From assembly GCA_019188255.1 (NCBI GenBank), contig JAETXT010000006.1:1674001-1738000 (forward strand): DNA of 64,000 nucleotides. The letters run 5' to 3'. Of this stretch, positions 45,222 through 55,484 are shown in pieces (position 1 is the first letter of the stretch; each line of letters opens with the position of its first letter). Source of the DNA: Verticillium longisporum. Taxonomy: Eukaryota; Ascomycota; Sordariomycetes; Glomerellales; Plectosphaerellaceae. The notes under the pieces were generated by a model. That model was not told where the DNA came from. It saw only the letters and a program-made list of their open reading frames with translations, and did not search any database. Made by a program: the position numbers and the translations under genes.

Positions 45222-46289
45222 GGTGCTGGTGGTCAGGGGACGTTTGGCGGTGGCCGTCGCAGACAGAGGCGTTTGGGTGGACGCGGGAGAGAATCGAAGT
45301 TGGCTGGCGAGAGAGGAGAGGCGGGGGAGGGCTCGTGGAGTCGCCAGGATGAAGGTGATGCCTATGAAGAGGAGGAGGAAGGGGAGGAAGAGACGGCGAA
45401 AGGCGTTGGACGCCAGGGCGACTCTTTTGGGGGTGCGCGACGGCGGGGGAGGGAAGGTGCTAGTGGGACGAGGCGGGGAAGTGCAGGTGATGTGCCTGCT
45501 GGCGCCTGCTGCGGAAGGATGAAGTCGGGGCGTTGATGGTGATGCAGGTGGGTTTGGTCAGGCGGAGCGGCAGTGACAGAGGCAGCGGCACCGATCGAGG
45601 GGCAGGCGGTGAAGCACAGGAAGGCGATGGACGCGATGTCTTGGAGATGCAGAAGGCGATGCGGAAGGCGATGCGTCGATGGGCGGGAGCAGATGCGAGG
45701 CGCAAGGGACTGGCTGTGGTAAGTCGAAGTCGACGACGTAAAGAGGCCAGATCAGGGGTGCCAGGGGTGAGCTCTCAGTGGGTTCCCTCGGCGCGGGCTG
45801 CAGAGCTGCAGGTGCTTGGCGGACTCGGGGTCTGCGGGGCATCTGGGCACCATGCGACTTAGCTAAGATGATGGATGCTCCCACAGGTAGAGAAGTAGGT
45901 CAGGTCAGACCAAATCAGACGCAACAATGCGATGGGCACATGGGGCACAGGAGAGTAGCAGTCCATACTGACGTATGCTGCAACACGACAGGGACAAGAA
46001 TAATGCTCAATGCGCAAGATGTATTCATTCCATCTCGCCCCTCGCAACCTGCTAGAGACCAGTCCCGGGCAAATCGTACACACGCGCCAGAGCAGCACAC
46101 TGCACCTCGCCGAAGCCACTGGAATCAAATCCCGTACCCAAACCGTACTGTTTACTGCAATTCGTAACGATAAAAAAAACGCGCAACGCCATAATTCCTC
46201 TGTCATGCAGTTGTGATTTCATGCTCATGTTGGTTCGCCTCGTCGCCTGTTCTCGATGTACCGGTCTTTTCCGCCTTGTCGGTGGCCGG
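45222..46289. other. Intergenic, oligopeptidase promoter side
   Basis: About 1.07 kb before the oligopeptidase start; the minus-strand leader is C/T-rich near 45230-45550, as in fungal promoters. No gene seen. Confidence 0.5.
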
Positions 46290-46843
46290 CTAGTTGGCGA
46301 GGATGGTCCGGACGAGATCTGGGTACGTTAGTTGGGTTCTATGAGGGGACGGGGACAGAATTCGCAAAAGAGAGAGTCGGAGGAGAAGAAAAAACAGAAA
46401 TAAAACAGAAAAGAAGGGCACGGGATAAGCATACCAGTGTAGTTGACCTGTCCCGAGCTCGTGTCCACGGCCTTGAGCAGCTCGTCGACCTCCTCGTCCG
46501 TCATCTTCTCGCCGAGGTTCGTCAGGATGTACTTGAGCTGGCCGACGCCGATGAAGCCCGTCATGTCCTTGTCAAAGACCTGGAAGCCGCGGCAGTACTC
46601 GTCGGGCTCGCCGGGGTCGCGGAAGCCGCCGGGGCGGTTGAGGACGCGCTGGAACGTCTCAAAGTCAAACTCGCCGCCGACGTTCTTCTCGAGGTCCTTG
46701 ATCTCGGAGAGCGTGGGGTTCTGGCCGCAGGCGCGCAGCAGGTCGCCGAGGGACTCGAGGGCGACGCGGCCGTTGCCGCGCTTGTCGAACAGGGAGAAGG
46801 CCTCCTTGTAGTTGGTGGATGCCTGGGCGTCGTAGTTAGACAT
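46290..46843 (-). CDS. cdc4: Essential myosin light chain (Cdc4-type EF-hand protein)
   Basis: Two exons, 46843-46435 and 46318-46290, with a 116-nt intron before the last nine codons; joined 145 aa. Calmodulin-like fold with diverged EF hands: AFSLFDKRGNGRVALESLG, GFQVFDKDMTGFIGVGQL and the linker LLRACGQNPTLSEI, with the late LTNLGEKMTDEEVDELLKAV. These blocks and the C-terminal DLVRTILAN match Cdc4 of fission yeast, a light chain of the contractile-ring myosin needed for cytokinesis and also for septation in hyphae. The start MSNYDAQAST is directly before the first helix. Intact. Confidence 0.9.
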
Positions 46844-47050
46844 GTTGCTCGTGGTTTTGATGTGTGCTTTTTTGGAGGGGGTATGTGGTTATGGGTACGC
46901 AGAGTGGTGCAGGAAATGCTATGTTGGTGTGGATGGCAGGAGGGGGAGAAGACGCCGCGATGAAAATGCGCACGCCATTCGGGGCACATCCATTCAAATG
47001 AGCCCAGCACCACACCAGCGCCGGCGTCAGAGGGCAGCGACCGTCAACAG

Positions 47051-47080
<30 letters not shown>
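47051..47080. repeat. Trinucleotide microsatellite (TGC)10
   Basis: Ten perfect TGC units, about 210 bp upstream of the light-chain ATG; on the transcribed side it reads as CAG/GCA repeats and may lie in the 5' leader. Confidence 0.95.
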
Positions 47081-47082
<2 letters not shown>

Positions 47083-47381
47083 CTGCTGCTCGCCCTCCCG
47101 TTGGCGGGTGGACAAACAGCCGCCGCCAGCGCTAAAGGTGGGTGGGTTCTAGTGGGAAGTGGCATGTGTTTGTTTACTTCCTGGAGGGGCGGCTGCGTGG
47201 TGCAAACAGCATGGAAGACTTACCATGATGATGGGATTGCCGCGTAGTGGGAAAAAGAGAGAGAGGGTATCGAGAAGCGGTCAAACTGGACAGAGAGTGA
47301 ACGATGATGATGTTTCTTGTAGGTTTCCTCGCTCTCCCTGACGCTCGGAACTCTTTTTCGTTTCCTGACTGACTTATTATG

Positions 47382-47403
47382 CCCCCCCCCCCCCCCCCCC
47401 CCC
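47382..47403. repeat. Homopolymer run C22
   Basis: Twenty-two C in a row, followed by T and five C. On the minus strand a G-run of this kind can fold as a quadruplex. Its length is also prone to sequencing error. Confidence 0.9.
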
Positions 47404-47842
47404 TCCCCCTGGCAGGCGGTCTGGTCATGGCTTGACCCGAACACAAAACACAAAAAAAGCATCTTACGCTGCACTTCACGCTGTATGTACTGGCTGTAGG
47501 GGCCTGTCACTGTGAAAGTGTGCACTGAGAGCGGGGAGGGGCTCCTCTCACAGACACACACCCCTGAAACCTGACGGGGCAACCGATGATGCACCCAATC
47601 ACGACGACGAAAGGGCGAGCGTCTGGCTTACCTCCGCAGACTTGTTGACGCAGCCGTTCCTCGCCTCTCCACCAAGCGGCAGGTGAGGACGACACACAAA
47701 ATGTCTGGAAGATGTGCATCTTCTGTTCACCGCTGCCTTCATATCATGTGTACATCGTACTGTACACCATCGGCAAACTACGCAACGATTCGGGAGAACG
47801 CTCCAGCCCTTCGCTTGCGGCACCAATCAGTCCCGTGCTCGT

Positions 47843-48812
47843 CTACGCCCGCTTCGCCAGGATGATGACAGTGCCCCAAACGGCATCCACCTCGACTTCT
47901 CTCCATGCCTCGCCCTTGGCCTTCCATGCTGGTACAGCCTCGATCATCTTGTCGAAGACGACATCGACGACGTCCCCTCGTCCACCGTCTGCACGGCTCT
48001 TTGACGCGGGGTGCGCTTCTCGCCACCCGCTGAACGCGCTAAACGTCCGAAGATAGCCCTCAAACTCGCCCAGCTTGAGCCTCTTTTGCAGCCACGCTCT
48101 GTCCTCGTTCTCTGGTGCGACGCTTGACGTCTTCCGATCCGGTTCAAACACCATTCTCTGAATGTCTGTCCAGTCTGACGGCGGAGGCACCACAGCCCGT
48201 AATGAATCGCGCAGAATGTCCCGTCCCGGCTTCTCCCAGTACGCAGCCATGCTCTCCATGCCCGGCACCACCTCGTCCTCTCCGTAGCACGCATCCTCGA
48301 GTATCTGGTTGACCTCTGGGAAGCCGAGGAGGATGTTGTCTTTGTAGCCCCAGAAGGCGAGGGACCCGCCGCTTCGGACGACGCGTGCCAGCTCGGGCCA
48401 TGCCTTTGTGTAGTCGAACCAGTGTGATGCCTGGCCCGCGACGACGAGATCTACAGAGGCGTCCGGCACAAAAGAAAGATCCTCCGAGCTGGCCTGGCGG
48501 AACGTGATCTTGGGGTCGTCTGTCAGTTTCGATGCCTGCTTGACCATGCCGCCGCTGGGTTCAATCGCAACGACACGGCCGAATTCGGGGCTCAGCGCCC
48601 GCGCAATGAGGCCATGGCCGCAGCCCAGATCCAGCAGCGTGCCTGAGGCCGATGGCGCTCGATGGTAGGCGAGAACCGTGCGGAACAGAGAGGCAGGGTA
48701 AGCCGGGCGAAAGGCCGCATAGCCCGCTGCAGAGAAGGTTGGGCGTCTGCGGCAGCGTCAGCTCAAGCGCGGCAGGTTGGCATCAAGATGAGTCCTACGC
48801 AAATACTGACAT
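47843..48812 (-). CDS. SAM-dependent methyltransferase (class I)
   Basis: Two exons: 48812-48799 (14 nt, MSVF and part of a codon) and 48746-47843, with a 52-nt intron; joined 305 aa. The tiny first exon was chosen because it restores a Met before the conserved family N-terminus (TFSAAGYAAFRPAYPASLF). Motif I is LLDLGCGHGLIARAL, then the acidic post-I VVAIEPSGGM, and motif post-II DLVVAGQASHWFD. Family members in fungi resemble yeast Crg1/Tmt1-like methyltransferases acting on small acids or xenobiotics. Substrate is unknown. Head to head with the CoA-binding gene (414 bp apart). Confidence 0.85.
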
Positions 48813-49225
48813 GATCGGTCAAGCCCGAGCGGTTTTGAGAAACGCCGTCTAGGCAATGGTGGTCACTTGAACAAGAGGCCCAAGGTCGAAGGATTGAAAG
48901 AGCCGTGTCGAACATTCACCAATGGACCAAACAGCAAGTCGGCATTCGGCTTCGTCATCATGAGTGTCCTCCCTCGCCTCGGTCAGTCAAGTCGTATCAG
49001 GGTCGGATTGGCCTTCGCATTGCCTCGTCTGGCTTCGGCTTTAACGCCGCCGTCTTTCCTCTTTGTCGACTCTGCACTCCTCAATTGGCTGGTGACGCCA
49101 TGGAGCTCCGAGCTTCCGTCTTGTCGCTGCTAAACTCCGCCCGAGCCCCTCCACCGTGTCCCCGAGCTTTCCGACTCTCCCACACGATTCGAATCAGACG
49201 GTCCGACGATAAACAGATATCCAAC
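48813..49225. promoter_or_regulatory. Bidirectional promoter region
   Basis: 413 bp between the divergent methyltransferase and CoA-binding starts. Contains no coding feature; a shared promoter is inferred from arrangement only. Confidence 0.45.
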
Positions 49226-49816
49226 ATGTCGACCGAGGCCGCCGCTCGCATCTTCTTCTCTTCTCCTCTGTTCGCCGTAGTCGGCGCCAGCTCCAACCCG
49301 GCCAAGTTTGGTCACAAGAGTGAGCTCTACCTTATTGAAACTTTGCTGCCCTGTTCCTCGCCTCATTCATCCCTTGTCCTTCTTGCACCTCTCGTCTGCC
49401 TGTGTCAAGCCAAAACATTGATACACAGCCCGACCTAACGGCGCGCAGTCTTCGCCTGGTATCACGCCCAGTCCATCTCCGCCACGCCTGTCAACCCCAC
49501 GGCCGCCACGGTCACGGCGCTCGGCCAGGAGCATGCCGCCGTACCCAACCTCTCGGCGTTGCCCAGGCCCAAAGAGACTTCGGTGTCCATCATCACCCCG
49601 CCTGCCGCGACGCTCAAGGTTCTGAAGGAGGCCCGCGAACTGGGCATCCCCGCCGTTTGGCTGCAGCCCGGCAGTTTCGACGACGCCGTCATTGCGTACG
49701 CGCGCGAGGAGGGGGCCTTTAACGCCGTCGTTGCGGGGGATGGTGGACGTGGCCACGAAGGGTGGTGTGTGCTCGTTGACGGCGAACGGGCTTTGAAAGC
49801 GGCCGGTAAACTGTGA
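49226..49816 (+). CDS. CoA-binding-domain protein
   Basis: Two exons, 49226-49319 and 49449-49816, with a 129-nt intron; joined 153 aa. The whole protein is one Rossmann-like CoA-binding domain as in bacterial YccU and the N-terminal part of succinyl-CoA synthetase alpha. Motifs: FAVVGASSNPAKFGHK (nucleotide-binding loop), VNPT, VSIITPPAATLKVLKEARELG and AVWLQPGSFDDAVI. No ligase, catalytic His loop or membrane segment is present, so enzymatic activity is not indicated; a CoA-thioester sensor or carrier is possible. Family members in fungi are short, single-domain proteins. Start chosen as the only Met before the first strand. Confidence 0.87.
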
Positions 49817-50937
49817 GGCATAGGGACGATCTTCGAATGTCACCGCTGGTAAGTGGTGACCCGAACTGACCCCCGGTAAGTGGTGAGCCGGATAGGGGCC
49901 TCGAGAGAGAGCCAACGAGTCAGTGGACCAGCAAATGCATTCAGTCAGGCGACGAGCCAACTCATCGTAGGCAACCGGGCACCAAGCTAGCTAGTCAATG
50001 AGATCTTCGCATGGGCGTTGCGGGGAGGCGCATCGCAACGCTCGCCGTCTTATGTCCGCACATGCTTCGTGACTTGGCCATGATCCCCCCATGTCTCGAA
50101 TGTGCTCATCGTTCGTTGCGGCTTCCCCAACACAAGCAGCATCTTCGTTCCATCATCAGCCCACTCGATGCTCTCGAACCCCCAACTCGGCCTTCATAAG
50201 CTCCGTTCGGCCGTCTTCCCCGCACAATGTCAGCCAACGATGTGCCTCCCCTCGCAAAGTTCAAACTACTGCGGCTGAGAGCACTACCCAACAATCCGGC
50301 CTTTCGCGCTCTGCCAGAGATCCGTCAGCCTGCCAGTCCACTGCTATGCCGCCGTACAACCCCCAGATTTCCCTGTGCCCCACCCTTCGAAAGAAGCAGG
50401 CTAGGCCAGGCTTAACCTCCTATTCTCACCAATCTCGAAGGGCCATAGCTCCCCCCTGGTCTAGTCTTGCCGTTCTTTCTTCTATACCCGACAACAAGAC
50501 TCGCCGGGGGGGTTGGTCCGGCCGGTGTCTAGGCCTTCCGCTCGGCAGAAGGGAGGTCTGTCGTCTCGCGTAGCTGCAGCTCACTGCCGGGCTCCTCACA
50601 CCATCGCGTCTCCCCCCTAACGGTCCGAGTGCTTCATCGTGGCCCTGCCGTCCGATCTAGACATCCCCAAGTCCGTCATGACTGGCGGCATCGTGTCGTT
50701 CTCGTCCTATAGGGAGTAATCATCGGCGTTAGATGTGCATTGTGCGTTCACAGCGTCGGTCTTAAGACTGTCGTGAGGTGTATACGTCGAGCTTCCGTCT
50801 CTCGTGGCCGTATCCTTCCATGTTATACTTGAAGCTCCCGTCCCTCGCTGCTTTCTTCTCTTTCGTCTGGGTCTTGTCCTCCCAGCTCCTGAGCAACCGC
50901 AGAGTATTGCAAACTTGGAACCGTCACTATCATCACC
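49817..50937. other. Intergenic, SatP-family promoter side
   Basis: No gene seen. Contains the TIR relic at 49848-49902; the stretch after about 50590 is C/T-rich and fits the leader of the transporter gene. Confidence 0.5.
49848..49902 (-). mobile_element. Solo TIR-like relic related to the MITE at 10851
   Basis: On the minus strand this begins GAGGCCCCTATCCGGCTCACC and contains the 12-mer TCACCACTTACC twice (plus-strand copies GGTAAGTGGTGA at 49848 and 49875), the same plan as the MITE arm (GAGG..CTAT..GCTCACC and two 12-mers 24 apart). The matching opposite arm and target duplication were not found, so it looks like a deleted or solo end. Confidence 0.5.
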
Positions 50938-52061
50938 ATGGATCACAAGCACGAGGAGCCCACTGATAGCGCCTACAATGGCGGCCTCATGCATCCCTCG
51001 GATGAACATCTCGATAAGAATGCCACTCGGGACGAGGCCTTGCGCCGCATGCGTACCGCCGGCTCCATCTCCATATCCCCCGAGCTCTTCGAGAAGCTCT
51101 ATCTGTCACCGCAGAATGTCGTCAAGGGCGACCTTCGCAAGACCTTTGGCAACCCGACACCCATGTAGGTTGGCTGCCATAGTGTAAGCCTGTCCACTCG
51201 TGTATCTGGGCTGACTTCCATGATAGTGCTCTCGCCGGCTTTCTCATATCACTGTTCCCCCTATCCTGCGACCTTATGGGTTGGCGTGGTGCCGGAGGTA
51301 GCGGCGCCGCCAGCATGCAAGTTATCCCCATCTTCTCTTTCATCCATCTCCTGCCCTCTGTCTACCGGTTATGCTGACGAACCTCGGTTACAGCGGCTCC
51401 TACTTCTTCTTCGGCGGTCTCCTCATGTTCCTCGGCGGCCTCCTCGAATGGATCCTCGGCAACGCCTTTCCCTCCGTCGTCTTCCTCACCTTCTCGGCCT
51501 TTTGGCTCAGCTTTGGCGCGACCCTCGTCCCGGATTTCCACGCCTACGCGGCCTACGCGCCCGCGGACGCGACCTCGGTCGCCGAGGGCCTGCAGACGCG
51601 CGGCTTCAACGCCAGCTTTGGCTTCTTCCTGCTGGCGATGATGCTGCTCTGCCTCGTGTACCTTGTCTGCTCCCTGCGCACCAACGTTGCCTTTTTCATC
51701 ATCTTCCTGACGCTCGTCCTCGGTTTCGGCCTGCTGACGGGTGCGTACTGGGCTCTGGCGTCTGATTATACCGGCAACGCCGCGTTCGCGAACAAGCTCA
51801 TCAAGGTGCGTCGTGTCTGGCCTGTTTTTCTCTTTGCCGTTTCGTCTCCCAGCAATGGCCGCACTGCATCTTTTTTTGCACAAGCATCGACGCTGACTGT
51901 CCCAGGGCGGTGGAGCCTGTTACTTCGTGACCTGTCTGGCCGGGTGGTGGATCTTTGTGGCCATCCTGCTGGCCATCTTGGAGTTTCCCTTCCAGCTGCC
52001 CGTGGGCGATCTGAGCCAGCTGTTTGCCAAGAAGGAGGTTCGCAACAAGAGCAATGTCTGA
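50938..52061 (+). CDS. GPR1/FUN34/YaaH (SatP) family transporter
   Basis: Four exons: 50938-51164, 51227-51316, 51394-51805, 51906-52061; joined 294 aa, the family size. The acetate/ammonium-channel family has six membrane helices. The signature NPTP(I)ALAGFLISL spans exons 1-2, GWRGAGGSGAAS ends exon 2, FFFGGLLMFLGGLLEWILGN opens exon 3, and YFVTCLAGWWIFVAI opens exon 4. The cytosolic N-terminus (MDHKHEEPTDSAYNG) is hydrophilic, as in yeast Ady2. Intron 2 (51317-51393) has a GC donor (GCAAGT) and an AG end; frame and family conservation (AAS-I-GSYFFFGG) both demand it. The likely role is acetate or other short-chain acid uptake at the plasma membrane. Intact. Confidence 0.92.
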
Positions 52062-52948
52062 ACGTGTCGGGCGCTGTGCACCAGTGGTCTTTCTGCGGAG
52101 CACGTATGTTTGCAGTAGTTGGACTTACCTAGGATACTTGTACTAATCTGATGCGGACGTCCTTCTGGCTTGACGAATTTGCATTTGACGAGTGGACTGA
52201 GTCGTGGATCTGTGTAAACGTTGTCATCTCCCTACAGTCTGAAACGCGTCTTCGAGGCGGATCTCTTCTCGATTTCCGGCGCTCTCAAGGCAGACATATG
52301 TCCTGTTTTCGTGCTCGCATCCGAATCGTCATGTACAGCAGCCGCCTCTACTTTCTATCCTAGTTTGCCGTCGGTGCTGCTCCTTCCCTGTATTCTCTCA
52401 ATCATCACCATCGCCACAACCATAGTAAGTGAGGTAGACTGGCTATGGAATTGGAAGCCATGACAACCACAAAGCCTGACGCAACGGCTTGGGAGCATGT
52501 CTCGTGAGTAATGAAGCTTCGTGGGCGGTGTACCCGGTCAGATGACTCCGGGCATCATCCAAGATGCGGTACATTACCTATTCGACAATACAAGCTTTTC
52601 AGACCCGATGAGATAATTGCTTCTGAAATTATTCCTCGTTGGGCATCACATCGTTGGAACACTCGGCTCTGCATGGTTCACTGCTCGTGCATCCAGATGC
52701 TGCCGCGGAGCTGTTCTTCATCACGAAGACCATGACGGAGGTAGCCCTTGAAGTACGGGTGATCTGACCAACGTATGCACACTAGCTTGTGCGGGTTGCT
52801 CGCCTGAAAAAGAGTACAGTGACACATTCGACGCTATTCTTCTCGATAGTTTGTTTGGGGACGAAATTCATCCGAGTTCTGTCGAAAAGGATGCGACAAG
52901 ACACGGTATCACAATCCCATAGGTTCTCTATTTGGCAGCTTGGGGGCT

Positions 52949-52995
52949 ATGGACATTTCATATATTGGTAAAATTATTTTTAATGAAATGTCCAT
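52949..52995. repeat. Perfect 13-bp inverted repeat (hairpin)
   Basis: Arms ATGGACATTTCAT (52949-52961) and ATGAAATGTCCAT (52983-52995) around a 21-nt AT-rich loop. It adjoins repeat copy B. It could be a remnant of an element end or a fold-back structure; no function is assigned. Confidence 0.75.
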
Positions 52996-53004
52996 CCGCT
53001 ATCT

Positions 53005-53240
53005 TGTATGTCAAATTCGTGAGAGTCGTTGGTCGAAATCTGTCAGGAGGCACCTGCGAAGCCACGAACTAGAAGCTAGTTCAGGGGCTTATAACTATAA
53101 GAGGACGTATATAAAGGCTATAGAGGGCCATCCAAGGTACGGAGGGCGAGAATTTAGATTTATTCCTACCCCCTACCTAATAACTAACTGCGAATATCAC
53201 CTACGATAGACCTCTTTACTCTACTCATCTACATGCTCTG
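53005..53240 (+). repeat. Dispersed repeat, copy B (AT-enriched)
   Basis: Diverged copy of the repeat at 18280-18515 (inverted there). Compared with copy A many differences are C-to-T or G-to-A, for example CACCTGCGGAG against CACCTGCGAAG, TTCGGG against TTCAGG and CACCTGCGG against CACCTACGA. This pattern fits repeat-induced point mutation but was judged by eye only. Confidence 0.68.
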
Positions 53241-53544
53241 ACAAAATCTAGGAAGCTAGAATGGGTCCCGCCCGCATATCTATTCAGCCATTATATCACT
53301 TATCCCTTGTGAAGGCATATACTTCGAACGGTGAGGTCTGTCTGGACTAAGTCACCATGGTGGCCAACATCCCAGGCAACATGTATACGAGGGAGCAGAG
53401 AGTAAAGGTAATGTACTAATTTCGTGCTTTCTACCAAAATTGACAACAACCAACCTAACGCCAATTACAAAATACTTGGTTGAAACAATTCGTAAGCTTA
53501 TTCACATGTCATACTTTTCATGTTGTCACAGCCATTAAACCGCA

Positions 53545-55484
53545 TTACCTTTGTGTAATCCAGACCATCTGCGGACCGGCAACCGTTGCCCCGATCAGCT
53601 CGCTCATGCTGTGGTCAGCACTGCTCGTTACGGCAACCCAAGCGTGCCCCCAGAAGCCCTCAGGTACGTGAGCAACCCCCTTCTCGAGCCTGGTAAACTC
53701 GAGGCTACCCCAAGGGCCCATCCACGCAAGCCACAGCTTCGCATGATACGGCCAGTCATCCACATGTACCTCGACCTCGCTGACCCTCCCATCGGGGCCC
53801 CTCTTCGCTTCCTTGATGTTGAGCTCGTGCCGCACGGCGCCGTCTTCCCAGCCCTTCATGACATCTCCAGGACATTCCTTGATGAACTTGTGTTTGGCGT
53901 ACGCATACACGAGGCCCGCAGGAACGGGGACCTCCCTCGGCGCAATGGCCGGCGCTCGTCCTTGCATCATGTTTGCGACGGCCGCCATGCGCGACTTGGC
54001 ACCTAGCGCCGACGTGAGGCAGCCCACGAGCCACGGATCCGAGTGGGCGAGCCGGCTCGACGAGTCGGCGAGGAACCCGATTTCGAGATCCAGCAGCGGG
54101 AGGACAGTGTCGAGGAATTGGTCGACACCCTCTTTGCCATCGTCATCATCTGTCTTATACTCGCACTCCCCCTCAAGCAAGTCCTTCTTGTAGTGCTGAA
54201 GCGAGTCGGTTGCCCTGGCCCGGGCGATCCGCGTCTGCGCCGCCATGCTCGCGATCGTGGCGACTATGGTGTGCGGCTATGCGCCCGCCCACTTGCCACC
54301 CTCTTGCAGGTTGTCGCGGCCGCGGAGTAGGACGCGTAGCAGGATGTTGTCTAGGTAGTGTAGTAGGTGGAGGCGCTCGACGGCTGGGGCCGAGATGGTG
54401 TCGGGCCAGCTGTAGTTGGCCACGGGACCGCCGCCGGCGCCACCAATGATGTACTGATCGTGCTCGCCTGGTTTAGGAATTTGCCCAATGCGATCAAGGC
54501 TCAGGGGCGCAATGTCGATGACGGCGCTGTTGAGGGTGGGCAAGATGGTGCCGTTGGCGCTGAGGACGCCGCCGATGGGCGATAGTGGAACGAGCTGGCC
54601 TGCACCGGCCTTGCTGGCCTTCTCTGTGAAGGCAGAAAGCGTGTTCCCTTCAGCTGGTGCGTTGACGCTGCCGACCATGCCGTTCTTGCAGTGCTGGCCT
54701 TGAGCGCAGTAGAACCAGATTGGCTTGGTGTCATTGACGACAATATCAAAGGAGATGCCCGAGGGGGCATTCACCGCGGGGATGAGACCGCTGCTGAAGC
54801 CGTTTTCTAGCTGTTCGCATGGCTTGTCAAATGACGATTGCGTGACGGAGTGGTTCTTTGGGTTGAAGTTGAACTGTATGTGTGTGCCGATGGGCTCCTT
54901 GATGTTGTTGGGCTTGAAGACGAACTTGTCGTCGACGCCCACCTCGACCTGTGTCACTCGTAGACCACCCACCGGAAGGCCATCAGCTGGTGACGTGCTG
55001 TCTGAAGCGCCTTTGGCCTTTTCCTTGAAAGCCTGGAAGGTGTTACCAGACTCTGGAGCGTTGACAGAGTGGACCATGCCATTCTGGCAGTGCTTGCCTT
55101 GTCCACAGTAGACCCAAATGGGTTTTGTGTCGTTCACTGTGATGGTCCATGTCGTGGAGGAAGCTTCTGTCTTGGACTCTGAGGGTGTAAATGCAGAGAA
55201 GAAGCCGTCTTGTAATGGTTGACACGGCGCGTCAAAAGACGATTGTGTGACGGAGTGGTTCTGGCAAGTGGATGTCAGTCGTATTCTCGTGACGACCGTC
55301 AAGTGAGGACTCGACTTACGGCAGCAAAGATCTGATAGGTGATGGTGACGACAGGGCGAGCATGAAGCGTCTCGGGGACAAACTTCAGCTCCCCGTCCTT
55401 CCCAACTGTGACATCGTGATGCGCAGCCTTGGCCCATTGCACGAAGCTAGCAATAGCAACTGCTGAGAAAGTGCTGGCCCTCAT
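53545..55484 (-). pseudogene. Secreted double-cupredoxin/ferritin-like protein with one in-frame stop
   Basis: Two exons, 55484-55320 and 55260-53545, with a 59-nt intron. A signal peptide (MRASTFSAVAIASFVQWAKA) leads to two cupredoxin domains, each with a full type 1 copper set: NHSVTQSSFDAPC with YCGQGKHCQNGM, and NHSVTQSSFDKPC with YCAQGQHCKNGM (His, Cys, His, Met). A spacer leads to a ferritin-like/LsdA domain (ERLHLLHYLDN; FLDTVLPLLDLEIGFL; ALGAKSRMAAV) and the C-terminal block SELIGATVAGPQMV. An in-frame TAG at 54279-54277 (codon 383) interrupts the ferritin-like helix region after GGKWAGA; conserved sequence resumes in the same frame at once (PHTIVATIASMAAQTRIARA). No acceptable intron spans it. 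Without read-through the product is a two-cupredoxin protein of 382 aa. The fusion itself was not recognised from a named gene. Confidence 0.85.

Larger units (their letters stand above)
46844..47842. other. Intergenic, Cdc4 promoter side
   Basis: About 1 kb upstream of the light-chain start. It contains a (TGC)10 tract and a run of 22 C, listed separately. No gene seen. Confidence 0.5.
52062..53544. other. AT-rich intergenic DNA with a repeat copy
   Basis: No gene recognised. AT-rich compared with flanking DNA, with a hairpin at 52949-52995 and the diverged repeat at 53005-53240. The 3' end of the minus-strand cupredoxin-ferritin-like gene lies just beyond. Confidence 0.6.

Noticed and set aside
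44025..45536. Long plus-strand open frame opposite the M3 peptidase
   Set aside because: It is antisense to the well-conserved peptidase coding sequence and has no family features.
53354..53410. Short start-like frame MVANIPGNMYTREQRVK with a GTAATG donor
   Set aside because: Too short, no supported downstream exon; may be chance.
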